A stretch of 64,000 bases of DNA from NCBI GenBank assembly GCA_020744425.1, contig JAGMUV010000031.1, forward strand, positions 654,613-718,612, in the 5' to 3' direction. The stretch comes from Dactylonectria macrodidyma (Eukaryota; Ascomycota; Sordariomycetes; Hypocreales; Nectriaceae). A model generated the notes under the pieces. That model saw nothing but the letters and a program-made list of their open reading frames with translations, was not told where the DNA came from and made no database searches. A program made the position numbers and the translations under genes. Shown here one piece after another: positions 1-9,733 of the stretch; within the stretch, counting starts at the first letter, position 1, and each line of letters opens with the position of its first letter.

Positions 1-1619
1 TTTTCCACAAAGACGGCAGCGTCTTGATCGACCTCAGCAAGTTCCCTGCCTACGGCAAAAACGCGCCCATCAACCGTGGCCTCTTGCGAGACTTGATGGC
101 TGATCCCGTGTTTGATGCCGGTAAACTCAAGTACAATCTTGCGTTCGATCGTTACGAAGTACTCAATCCTGGCATGGACAATGAGAGGATCAGAGTCTGG
201 CTAGCAGATGGTAGCCACGACGACTGTGATCTTCTCATCGGCGCCGATGGTAGCTACACAAAGGTGTGAACGGAAAATAACACTTTGCATAGCCCCTTCA
301 TGCCACACTCGTATCCACGAACCGCGCTGACATTAGGCTGCTAGGTCAATAAGCAGATTGGGCTGAACTCCATCGACTACATCCCTAGGCACGTTGCCAT
401 AACGGCCAAGTGCGATCTCCCAACATCAAGGTTTCTCAAGATGTCCAAGGAGCTTGTTGGCGGGCCGGTCATGACCTGGGCTGACAAGAAGTCTTTCTTT
501 TTCGGAGGTACGTGAGGGACTGACCCTTTTCTCTTGCATCGTCATCCGGGCAAGAATTGGAGCACTTTCGACGTGGCCACCTTTCAAAATCCTGCCTGGG
601 CGTTGAGTGTGAACAAAGGGCTTGAAGCTAACGAAAAGCTGCATTTACAAAGTGTACCTCCCAAAGAAGGATGAACAAGACGGTAGCTCCGCAGCAGCCA
701 AACCGAGCGGTCAAAAGTCATACGATGAAGGCCTTTCCTCGTGCATGATCAGCTTAAATGTTGAGCGCCACTTGCTACCAGAGGACCTCGACAAGCAGAG
801 CCTCGATGCCCAATATGACTTTATGGCAAAGAGCATAGAAAGCTGGTCCCCTATGTTGTATGCTTCTCCCCTTTATGTCCTCCTAACGAAGATTTTCATT
901 GTGGATTTGCCGTCTAATTGAGTTGAAACAGCCAGGAGATGGTTGAAGTCATGAGAGGCGCCCCCCTCCACATTTACAGACCTAGAACCGCAAAAAAGCC
1001 AGCCAAGGAATGGCGCAAGAAGGTTCAGAATAAAGACAAACCGGAGTTGGGCCACCCTCGAGTCTGGGTTATAGGCGATGCAATGCACGCTATGCTTCCT
1101 CCAAGGTAAGCAATCCAACGCCTTTGATGCATTACGGGTGGTATCTTGATAAACCCCATCCGTCATGATTACGATTTCCGGGAAGTTCAGAAACGCTGAT
1201 TATAACATAGGGGCATGGGTGGTAACATGGCCATGCTAGATGCGGGTGAAGTCCTACCGTTCCTGGTCGATCTGGCCGCCAAGGACAAATTGGACAAGCG
1301 CGTGTCTAATGCTGAAATCGAGAAGGCACTTTATGTTTTTGAAAACAAGATGATCACCCGGTCATTCGATTGGGTGAAGAAGAGTGGTGGCGATAATTTT
1401 GTTGTAAGTGGACATGGACCTTTCAGCTTATCAATTCATTCGTGGGTTAAGACTGACAATATTATGTAGCCGTTGGATACCTCTACCATATCTGGGAGGC
1501 TTTTCTTCATTCTCATGGGGCAGTGGTTGAATCTTGTCTGTTTCTGGACGAAAGTCACACAGCTGTTCAGCAACAAGCCGCTGGAGGACAAGACACCCGA
1601 GTTCAACATGTTATTGTAA
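1..1619 (+). CDS. FAD-dependent monooxygenase, 5' end outside window (copy 1)
   Basis: This is the 3' part of a PHBH-type FAD monooxygenase, an enzyme class that uses NAD(P)H and O2 to hydroxylate aromatic or polyketide substrates. Exons read from the sequence are 1-263, 345-507, 653-857, 932-1105, 1211-1403 and 1470-1619, all with GT..AG borders. Visible motifs are the DG motif (LLIGADGSYTKV, end of first exon) and the GD motif for the FAD ribityl chain (RVWVIGDAMHAMLPP). The C-terminus is hydrophobic and tail-anchor-like (GRLFFILMGQW). Exon order and most exon lengths match the gene at 44717-46461, and the proteins align throughout, so the two are paralogues. The N-terminal GxGxxG exon lies off the window. 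No stop or frameshift interrupts the spliced frame. The substrate cannot be read from the sequence. Confidence 0.85.
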
Positions 1620-2247
1620 CTCGATCATGTGCTCATATTTTGGTTCTGGACCTTCTTGTTCGATTCGTTTAATTACAGGGCACGAGAGCCGGGATATTTC
1701 ACATGGTTTGGATGGTTTGGTTTGTACATCGACAGATTAAAAGGATTTACCAATCAATTAACTTTTGTTGTTTTACATCCGAGGCCCACATTTTCTCAAC
1801 TGCGATACTGACTGAACTGGCTGCAACTTTGGCAGTTGAGGCTCAACTCTTCTTGGATTGTAAGAAGTAGTAAATCCCGAGAGCCGGGATTGCCACAAAG
1901 AGTAGAGCAGCCCATCTTAATATTAAGCCTTATGGAGCCGGTGCTATGAGCAAAGGTCTTGACTCCAACCTAGGTGTAGAACAGTTCCCTAGTGCAGTTG
2001 ACGACGAGCGTACTGTTATCTAGTTTGTCTCGCATGATTCGATACCTTTAAATATACAACATCACTCGGTAGACAGTTGACAGTATTCCGTACAATTAGA
2101 GACTTTTGACACTAAAACCAATCAATCCCCAGCACCACAGCCACTCCCAGGTAATGAATTCTCTGCATCAACCCAGTCCTTCTGCCCGCCTCATAGATTC
2201 CAGAATATCGGGGATACTAGCAACAAAAATGCGGCGATCCAGTTGTA
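1620..2247. other. Intergenic, no gene seen
   Basis: This is AT-leaning sequence between the convergent ends of the FAD monooxygenase and the EthD-like gene. No credible ORF, RNA gene or repeat end is visible. Confidence 0.6.
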
Positions 2248-3180
2248 CTAGTAAGTGTTTGCTTTAAGTGAGGCTTTAAGTCGGTGGTAATTGGACTATC
2301 GAACGGTTAGACTCTTCAAATGTTCGTCTTCGAGTGGATATACTTACGGGCACATTTCGGTCCAGGTCCCAAATGGTCACCGCCCTTGTGAACAACATGA
2401 AGGGCACATTCTCATCCAGATGTAAGCCCCCGTCGTTAAGAGCTTTCTGCGCGGCCCGTACTTTGGTTACTGCGGCGTCGCCGTCGTGAAGCCACAGCTT
2501 TATGACTGAGCTGATTGTTGGCAATCCTTCTCCGCCAAAGTAGGGCCTGATATCTACCCCTGGGACGGGGACGTGGATGCTGGCACGATAAACTACGTTG
2601 CTGGGCAACTGATTAAGGAGCGCATCGGTAACGCCTCTTGCGAATGTGTCGTTTGAGACAGAGTCTGATGTGGCAGAGGTCCAGAAAAAAGCCACTACAG
2701 GTCCTTTGACTGGTGCTGACTCCTTGACGATTGGGGTTGAGGCGGATCCCCTGACGAAAGTTTCGATGCCAAAGATGGAAAATGCAACAGCCAAGTCATT
2801 GAAGTCGGCACCGTCGGGTCCGGTCACAGCATTGGTGTAGTTTGACTGTGCTGTGAATGTCGTCGGAGAGCTACTCCAAAGCTCAGCCACGTCGTCACGT
2901 CCGACATATGCGGCGTTGGGGACGCTGTTGTTGACGCCAAAGGCCGAGTCAAAGGCGTAATTGAGGGAATATGCCGCCGCAAAGGCATCATCCCGTGGTG
3001 CGTTCCAGCTCTTGAGCCCGTGAACCAACGTGTGGTAGTACAGGAACTCCTTGTGCGTCAAACCTGACCGACGACGAACCGCGGCGAGCTGCTTTGGATA
3101 TGATTGATCGAATTTGCCAAGGACCCCTGAATAGCGAAGCCGAGGACGAGGAGCAGATTGGCAATGTGAGGAAATATCAT
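2248..3180 (-). CDS. Secreted EthD-domain-like protein, frameshifted near N-terminus
   Basis: The body reads LTHKEFLYYHTLVHG, followed by about 240 residues resembling fungal EthD-domain (dimeric alpha-beta barrel) proteins. An ATG at 3180 opens a clear signal peptide (MIFPHIANLLLVLGFAIQG, likely cleaved after SLA). That frame runs into TGA at about 3058 and lies one base out of register with the body frame, which is open through KQLAAVRRRSGLTHKEF. No acceptable intron joins them, so a one-base indel between about 3070 and 3120 is likely (real mutation or assembly error). At the 3' end a 52-nt intron (2347-2296, branch CTAAC) gives a C-terminus ending KANTY. EthD-like proteins are usually small and cofactor-free, and often accompany oxidative catabolism or polyketide tailoring. 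The family call is by resemblance and is moderate. Confidence 0.6.
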
Positions 3181-3369
3181 GGTGAAAATCGGATTGTTTT
3201 AGTTGGGTGGAGCATGTATTTACAAAGATGGTTCATAACTTCAAGTTGTCATGGGATAGTCTTATATGTTCAGAAACGTGCCTTGAGAGTTGGTCTCAAT
3301 CTCGCTAAACTGCCTCAAGGTTCACTTGACCCTCCCGAGGAGCAGGGAACGGTGGGAGCGGGGGGCGGG

Positions 3370-3738
3370 TAGGGATGGGCACGTGCATAATACACCTGTG
3401 TATTAAGCTGCATTTTATTATATTGAAGCAGCATTTTATTCCGAATCAAAAGCGCGCTTTTTATTCCCATATAACTACCCATGACTGAAGCTGACCAAGG
3501 CTGTAGAGAAATGGAGGCCGGAATCAGGATTATCTTGATCCTATGCACTAATCCCGTTTTGGAACGCGCTAAGCCTAATATAGAATGGGAAATAATGCAT
3601 AGTAGTAGTAGATTTATTACGCCCGGGAGAACGGATCTCATAGGGCCGAAAAATAATGCATATAAAGCGCGTCTTGCTTTAAATATTTAATGCAAAAAGC
3701 GCATATTATGTAATGATGCAGCTTTAAATCCATCCCTA
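3370..3738. mobile_element. MITE-like AT-rich element with TA-flanked 9-bp inverted ends
   Basis: The ends are TAGGGATGG at 3370 and CCATCCCTA at 3730-3738, so TA dinucleotides bound a GGGATGG/CCATCCC inverted repeat, as in Tc1/mariner-derived MITEs. The arms also share AAGCTGCAT and GCGCTTTTT blocks. There is no coding capacity. A 49-bp LINE stub is inserted within it. Confidence 0.5.
3602..3650 (-). mobile_element. Extremely 5'-truncated LINE stub (3' end only)
   Basis: About 45 bp matches the 3' terminus of the LINE at 56.5-62.1 kb, including the AATAAA-like end and the (TAG)n tail on the plus strand (compare 56493-56566). An 11-12-bp direct repeat, AAATAATGCATA, flanks it at 3590-3601 and about 3651-3662. 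That is the signature of target-primed reverse transcription that aborted almost immediately. Confidence 0.8.
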
Positions 3739-3997
3739 GGGGCGGGGCCGGGGCCGGAGGTTCGGCGGTGGAACCCATGAGCCCTCTGTCAACAGGGTTG
3801 TACTCCCCTTTTACGAGGTCTTTTTGTGAACCTCGGTCGTATCGTGGCTTGTTTCACCCGCTGAGTCATAGATGTAGCTTGCTAGTAACAGATTCTTGTT
3901 TGCTAGTTTACCAACCTCGGCGTTGCATGAGGAAATCATGAGCGCCCAGATTGGGGTTTTATGTCTAACAATAGTACTAGTCAAAAATCCAGAGCAT
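3739..3997. other. Spacer downstream of the GMC gene, no gene seen
   Basis: A GC-rich patch at 3740-3770 is followed by unremarkable sequence. No ORF or element end is visible. Confidence 0.5.
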
Positions 3998-5675
3998 TCA
4001 GCGACGCTCGAGTGGCTTTTGTGACAGCTGGTCGGCCAGTCTCAGTGAGAGGGCCGCAAGTGTAAGCGCCGGGTTCGCCTCGGGGCTGACCGGCAGGACA
4101 GACATGTCGCAGACCCAGAGGTTATCAAAGCCCTTGACCCTCAGGTCCGAGTCCACAACTCCCTTACCCTTGGGCCCATCCATTCGCATGGTGCCACACT
4201 CGTGAGAGAAGACGCCGAATCCCAAGTGCTGTGGGCGCGGAGCCGAATGGTCACACACTTTGTTCACATCGTCGTAGATGAACGAGTTCCTGACCTTGCG
4301 GATGATATCTTCCATGCCCGCCTGCACAACTTGCTTCACCGGAGGTCGTCGAATGCTGAGGACCGGATCCATGCTTGGAAGGTTCAGCACCTCATTAGTG
4401 TCGTCTAAGATACCAATGAACTCAAACAGGACGCAGATGGTGTCGTAGTCTCCCTGGTTCTCGAAACCCTTCTGGGGGTTGATGAGCATGCCCTTTCGGT
4501 CGTAGTATTGGGTGGTTGGGAGGGACGCAGAGCTGCCCGCAAGGAAGAAGTTTGCATTCACAGTGACAGTGAGGAGAGCAACTGCGCCCTCAATGGTAAC
4601 CAAAGACTTCAGATTCACCGGCTTCGAAGTAATGCCAGGGTCCTTCTCCTTTCCGAATCGGACATAGAAGATGTCGTGGTCGATGAGACCCCTGCCGATG
4701 AGTGGGTTGAGACGCTGCAGGCCACTGTTGAGGGCAATGGTGGCTGTTCCGATGGCACCGGCAGACATAATCACCTTGGCCTTGCCGACAAAGAGGTCCA
4801 GCATGGTCTTGTTCTTGGTGTTTCGGACTTTCAGGGACTTGACGCTTCTACCACTATAGTGAGAGTCGGAGTTAGCGAGGCCGTAACGACGAAGGGAAAA
4901 TGGCATGCTAGGGTACTTACGAGGCATCCTTTTCATCATGCTCCAAGGCGACGACCTCGGTGCTCAGGACCACGGTCAAGTACGGGTCGTTGGCGTAGAT
5001 CCGGTTCATCAACGAAAGCGTGGTGCTGTACGCGCACTGAGGAAACTTGTAGGGCGCAGGGGCGTTGAACCGGGCGGCCACGGGCATCAGGTCGAAGCTC
5101 GTGTCAGGCAAAGAAGCATGAAGCATGTCCTTGACCTCGTCGATCTCAGAGGCGCTAATCTGGCCGCTTTCGAGGGGGTACTTGGCATCTTTCTGGGAGT
5201 TGTCGGTAATGAAGTTGAACGCCGTGTCGTACCCACCGCCTTGTTTGAGGAACTGGTGGATTTCTTGGGGAAAGTACTCCCGGAGAGTCCCGTCACTGAC
5301 CTCAGGAGTCCAGATGCCCCAGAGGTTAGTCCGACCGCCGACACAGTAGACGGGGCCGCCGACGTAGGACTCGGAGCCCTCGGTGCACTGCACCTTGGCC
5401 TTGACGGCGTCGTACACACTCTCGTTGCCCTCGGGCGAGTTGCTGGCGCCGCGGTTGAAGTAAGGGCACGAGGTGTTGAGGACGTGGGTGGAGAAGATGA
5501 CGGCTCCGCGCTCGATGAGGAGGACCTTCTTCTCCCTGCGTGCGAGGATCTCGGCCAGAGGGCCACCACCGAAGCCGCTGCCTACGATGATGTAGTCGTA
5601 GGCGTCGAGCTTGCTAAGGTGGCACCACCTCGAGGTCCATGGTGAGAAGATGCTCCATGACGGCAGGTGTTTCAA
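3998..5675 (-). CDS. GMC-family FAD oxidoreductase
   Basis: There are two exons, about 5675-4921 and 4853-3998, with a 67-nt intron (4920-4854). The N-terminal dinucleotide fold is YDYIIVGSGFGGGPLAE, followed by a VGGRTNLWG segment in the position of the GMC PS1 region. The C-terminal half carries the GMC signature HECGTMRM and the terminal NPALTLAALSLRLADQL, which together supply the His/Asn active-site pair. The spacing is reminiscent of pyranose-oxidase-like members, but that subgroup call is tentative. These enzymes oxidise alcohols or sugars with O2. The start is uncertain: the first ATG (5658) is in another frame, and the natural N-terminus MEHLLTMDLEV meets TAG just before SKLDAYDY, so a one-base indel near 5617 or a non-ATG start must be assumed. 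Confidence 0.8.
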
Positions 5676-5790
5676 GCTTTAGTTTTCAAATTGTTGAGGT
5701 GTGATGTGGTTCGAAAGGAGGTTTGGGTGAAGAGAACGTTGAACCTTTATCATTTGTGAAGTCATTGTGGCACACCAGTACCTGTTGCTA

Positions 5791-6217
5791 CCATGCACCC
5801 CCCCCCTTGCGGTAACACCCCCCTTGCGGTAACACCCCCCTTTCGGTAACACCCCCCTTTCGGTAACCAAAAAAATGGCCTTCCCATACAAAACTTACCA
5901 AGTTCACTTACATAGATTTCAGTCATTCTTGAACCTATTCGCAAGCCGTCGCCTTCAACGTATAAAGAAATGGCTAGAGTTTATTTTTTTAAGGTCAGCT
6001 GGTAACATGGGACCGGTGGTCCGTGGTCACCCTGCACTTCAAAATTTGCAATCCAACGCCCGAATCCCCTTCTGCCTACTGATGATTCCTCCTCTTGCCA
6101 GTCCTCCACAATTCACCTAAAATGGCTTCAAAACGGCCTCGGAGTGTTTATACGGAGGATGAAATGGCTGATGCCATACTTGATATCACATAAAACGGCT
6201 TATCGCAACACCATGCC
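5791..6217 (+). repeat. Left long inverted arm of the pogo-type element
   Basis: It begins with about four units of a roughly 17-bp C-rich sub-repeat, then runs through the 5' untranslated region and about 95 bp of transposase coding sequence to the breakpoint at about 6217. Confidence 0.85.
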
Positions 6218-7314
6218 GCCCAGAAACACGGCATACCTCAGCACTCCATTTCCGACAGACTCCATGGCCAGACGGCCTCGGATGATCAGGTTCAACCTAA
6301 CCGACACTTATCCAGGAATCAGGAGGCTAATTTAGCTTCCTGGATTCTCCGTCAAGAGTCCCTAAGTTATGCTCCCTCCCATAGTCAGATCCGTGCCTGC
6401 GTCGTGGCTCTCTTGAAACAACAAAACCAGAAGCAGGAATTGGGACGCAACTGGTTAGCCAAATTCATCAAACGACATCTGGAGCTCAAGTCAAACCCTG
6501 AGAGACGCCAGGAGGCCAACAGATTCAATTAATTCACCCCGAAAGCGGTCCATTGGTACTTTGATATCAGGGAAGACGAGTACGATTGGATTAAGCCGGA
6601 AAACACCGTGAACGTTGATGAGGGCGGTATTATGACTGGTTTTGGTAAGTGTCTAACTTTTTATTCATAGAACTAGCTAATCAAACTTGTTTTCCAGGTC
6701 TGGATAGTCTGGTGGTTGGGAGTTCAGATCCAAAACGAAAGGCGCTACTCAAGGGCCACTAGTCTCGTAACTAGACTTCATTTATTGAGGCTATCACTGC
6801 AGACGGCCGTGCCTTGAGGCCTGGCATAATTTTTAAGGGCAGGGAACTCCAACAACAGTGGTTTTTGGACGAATCCCCGAAAATAGCTGATTGGAATTAT
6901 ATAACTTCGCCTAATGGATGGACAGACAACCACATTGCTATCGAGTGGCTTGAGAGGGTCTATTCGCCTCAGACCCAGCCTGCCGACGAATCTGATGCCA
7001 GGTTTATTATTCTGGATGGACATAGAAGTCATGGAACGGTGCGCTTTTTGTTTATATGCCAAAGAATCAATGTTGATTTGAAACCTGACAAACGGATCGT
7101 AACGTGCTTTTCGAACAACGTCCAGTGTTGCTACCTCCCCGCCCTTCGTTCCCATGGTCTCCAGCCGTTGTATAACGGTGTTTTTAATGCTTTGAAGGCG
7201 GCATATCGGAAAGAGCTTGAAAAACTGGCTTCTCTGACTGATTCTGCACCTGTTGACAAGGTCAACTTTATACGGGCTTATGCCATATTTCTAGGTGGCA
7301 TGGTGTTGCGATAA
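6122..7314 (+). pseudogene. Degenerate pogo/Fot-type transposase
   Basis: From ATG 6122 the frame reads MASKRPRSVYTEDEMADAILDIT, then a stop, then NGLSQHHAAQKHGIPQHS, a psq-type helix-turn-helix typical of pogo/Fot1 transposases. After an intron (GTAAGT at about 6645, ending TTCCAG at about 6697) the DDE domain shows NVDEGGIMTGFG and FIILDGHRSHGTVRFLFIC. In-frame stops at about 6191, 6531, 6760 and 6772 are explained by CAA to TAA, CAG to TAG or TGG to TAG changes. All are C:G to T:A in CpA/TpG context, as expected of repeat-induced point mutation. The C-terminus is lost where the inverted right arm begins (7297). Confidence 0.8.
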
Positions 7315-7689
7315 GCCGTTTTATGTGATATCAAGTATGGCATCAGCCATTTCATCCTCCGTATAAACACTCCGAGGCCGTTTTGAAGCCATTTTAGGTG
7401 AATTGTGGAGGACTGGCAAGAGGAGGAATCATCAGTAGGCAGAAGGGGATTCGGGCGTTGGATTGCAAATTTTGAAGTGCAGGGTGACCACGGACCACCG
7501 GTCCCATGTTACCAGCTGACCTTAAAAAAATAAACTCTAGCCATTTCTTTATACGTTGAAGGCGACGGCTTGCGAATAGGTTCAAGAATGACTGAAATCT
7601 ATGTAAGTGAACTTGGTAAGTTTTGTATGGGAAGGCCATTTTTTTGGTTACCGAAAGGGGGGTGTTACCGAAAGGGGGGTGGTGCATGG
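7297..7689 (-). repeat. Right long inverted arm of the pogo-type element
   Basis: This is the inverted copy of the left arm, including the premature TAA codon of the transposase start region. It replaces the normal transposase 3' end and terminal repeat. Confidence 0.85.
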
Positions 7690-7691
7690 TA

Positions 7692-8145
7692 CTAGCAGCA
7701 CGTCAGACACTTAATTTTGGGTCACTTTAGAGGGCTTTAAGGGCAAGAAGGGTCTTTGCCTCAGTATTTGATTGTCACATGCTTGGGAGTGAAGATTTAA
7801 TGGATGAAGTAGAATGTTAAGTGTAGGAGGGAAAAGTGTATCGCACACTGCGATACTGTTACAGCCTGGTCCTCCGGAACGGCGATGGGCTTAAAAGGTG
7901 AGCTAGTGTGCCCAATGGTTGCTGCAATAGCGATTATTGACTAATCTTTTGCCCTGTGGTACAGCGGTCCAGCACAACTGTTACAGATGCGTCGCATGCT
8001 TATTAAGTACGTTAGGTTATATATATTTAAATATCTAAGTGATTAATCTTTTTTTGTATAATATAATAGTTAAAGGTATAACTAGCTATTATAGCCTTTT
8101 ATTACCACAACAACGCTAGTTTCCATGTCCTTCAAGTCTGGCCCT
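7692..8145. other. Intergenic, no gene seen
   Basis: AT-rich sequence downstream of the dioxygenase (on the minus strand). No ORF, RNA gene or element end is recognised. Confidence 0.6.
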
Positions 8146-9138
8146 TCAGTCAACGTCCGGCACCGGCAACCCATCCACAATCTTCACTGTCATATTCAGT
8201 TTCTTCAGTGCCTCGATGCTCCTTTGATCTCTCAAAGCCGTAGTATCTTTCTCCGTGACAAGAACGAAATCATAGGTAAGCAACCTCATTCCCTCACGAG
8301 TTCCAGGATACTTGCTCGCCATCTCCCTGTCCACTTGTCCAAGGTCAACAATCAACGACTCCTTGACGCCAAATACGGCATCCGACGTCTCGTACGGATC
8401 GTTCCTCAAGTACAAGGCCGTCACCAGCGTGTCCCAGCCTTCTTTCTCAAACATGAAATGCATATGACTCGGCCTCATTGGATGTCTGTTCAACTTCAAC
8501 AGCAGCTTGCCAACAGGTCCATCATGTGGAATAGGATAAGGAACCGGGACGATTCCCTTAAACCAGAAGTTGCCCTTCTCATCACTCTTTAGGATGCAGC
8601 GCCCATCAGGCTTGTCCCTTCCCGCATGTTGGACGTCGTACATGCCACTCGAATCCGTCTCCCAAATGTCAATCATAACACCTGAAATCGGGCTGCTGTT
8701 GGTATCCTTGACGGTACAGACCACCAACAAAGGTTCGCCGTTCTGGTCGTGCGACATAAGACTGCCATTGTCGAGGTGCTCCGCATCATGAGTATGAAAG
8801 GGACCCAGAACAGTGCCTTCTGTCGAGCCTGCCGGCTTGGGATGGTCAACACTATCGACCAACAAACTCAATCCCAAGATGTCGCTTAGCAGGATGAACT
8901 CTTGTCGAACGTCTGTGCAGATTTGGCCCGTGGCAGTGAGGAACAAGATCGCCTGCAGCCATTCATTGTGCGATAGGCGTGTTTCGCGCGCATAGTCGTG
9001 AAGATGGACGACAAGGCGTTCAAGAAGAAACTTGAAGCGCGGTGAGGGGTTCGTCGAGTTTACCAAGTTCACATTATCTGTGATGTTGTCGATGGTTAGG
9101 TCCTTGAGCGGCGGAATTGTGACTTTGGTCGGATCCAT
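8146..9138 (-). CDS. Intradiol ring-cleavage dioxygenase (catechol/hydroxyquinol 1,2-dioxygenase type)
   Basis: A single exon of 330 residues, starting at the ATG at 9138 (MDPTKVTIPPLKDL). An N-terminal helical domain (about residues 1-100) precedes the Fe(III) core. The core shows TEGTVLGPF, GVMIDIWETDSSGMYDVQ (first Tyr ligand), VPYPIPHDGPVG (second Tyr) and MRPSHMHFMF (two His ligands). These are the four canonical ligands of non-haem Fe(III) intradiol enzymes, which open catechol or hydroxyquinol rings to cis,cis-muconate-type acids in the cytosol. The length fits fungal members. It is followed upstream by a same-strand Zn2Cys6 gene, a common arrangement for inducible catabolic genes. Choosing between catechol and hydroxyquinol as substrate is not possible here. 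Confidence 0.93.
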   Translation of the reverse strand: MDPTKVTIPPLKDLTIDNITDNVNLVNSTNPSPRFKFLLERLVVHLHDYARETRLSHNEWLQAILFLTATGQICTDVRQEFILLSDILGLSLLVDSVDHPKPAGSTEGTVLGPFHTHDAEHLDNGSLMSHDQNGEPLLVVCTVKDTNSSPISGVMIDIWETDSSGMYDVQHAGRDKPDGRCILKSDEKGNFWFKGIVPVPYPIPHDGPVGKLLLKLNRHPMRPSHMHFMFEKEGWDTLVTALYLRNDPYETSDAVFGVKESLIVDLGQVDREMASKYPGTREGMRLLTYDFVLVTEKDTTALRDQRSIEALKKLNMTVKIVDGLPVPDVD

Positions 9139-9160
9139 GTTAAAAACTGCGTCTGGAATT

Positions 9161-9240
9161 GAGGATTGATGGTTGAGGATAGACGATTGACGATTGACGA
9201 TTGACGATTGACGATTGACGATTGATGATTGATGATTAAG
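9161..9240. repeat. 7-bp tandem repeat in the dioxygenase 5' leader
   Basis: Repeated GATTGAC/GATTGAT units (about ten, imperfect) lie 20-100 bp upstream of the dioxygenase ATG, probably within the 5' untranslated region or core promoter. Confidence 0.8.
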
Positions 9241-9733
9241 GAGATGATTCAACAAACTTGGCTCCGTCTACTAAAGGAGTCAAAGGAACAGAGATATAAA
9301 TTTGTGGCGAAAGCGACAGGCTTTACTTTCGGCAGGGTTCTCTTCGTTTCTTTCTGATCCACTGGCAAGTTTGTTTATGGCTCAATCGCATCATCACCAT
9401 CATCTCCGGTATCTGTTCTAGGTTTCATAAGCACTGGTGAGAGTTCCAAGGTCCGCGGCACACCCGAGGCCCCCGCAGCGGTGCCCAATCCCAATTCCAT
9501 GTTCACACCAGCGGAGTCTCCGCGGATTTGGCATTTGAACCTCGGTCATCCCGAGCCGCCTTTTCAAAAACATGTCCGAAGGCACCATCAATGGACGCCG
9601 GCTTTTGTGTTTTTCCCGGTGTTCGCTGAAACTGTCTGTTGTTAGCCGCCTCACCTGACTAGATCGGGCCTGCGCAACTGGTACTCTCTGCTTTTAACGA
9701 CCACTCTTCAAACTCTCATTGACCCTCAATTCT
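9241..9733 (-). promoter_or_regulatory. Dioxygenase promoter region
   Basis: This stretch separates the dioxygenase from the upstream regulator's 3' end. A TATA-like TTTATATCTC is read on the minus strand near 9290-9302. A CGG-N5-CCG palindrome lies at 9512-9525. Confidence 0.5.
9512..9525. promoter_or_regulatory. Putative Zn2Cys6 operator CGGAGTCTCCGCGG
   Basis: This CGG-N5-CCG inverted triplet lies about 375 bp upstream of the dioxygenase ATG. The same 14 bases with one change occur at 28118-28131 upstream of the phenol-hydroxylase-type gene. Zn2Cys6 dimers recognise CGG triplets. Confidence 0.5.

Larger units (their letters stand above)
5791..7689. mobile_element. pogo/Fot-type DNA transposon with about 400-bp inverted arms
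   Basis: TA dinucleotides at 5789-5790 and 7690-7691 bound the element, and the termini are CCATGCACC/GGTGCATGG. The left arm (5791-6217) and right arm (7297-7689) are near-perfect inverted copies, differing mainly in the number of a terminal sub-repeat containing TTACCGAAAGGGGGG (four units left, two right). The arms extend into the transposase coding region, so the right end is an inverted copy of the left end plus the first roughly 30 codons. The element lies between the GMC gene and the dioxygenase. Confidence 0.85.

Noticed and set aside
4508..5645. Plus-strand frames of 186 and 246 codons opposite the GMC gene
   Set aside because: Shadows of the GMC coding strand with biased composition; the minus strand shows the FAD fold and GMC signature.
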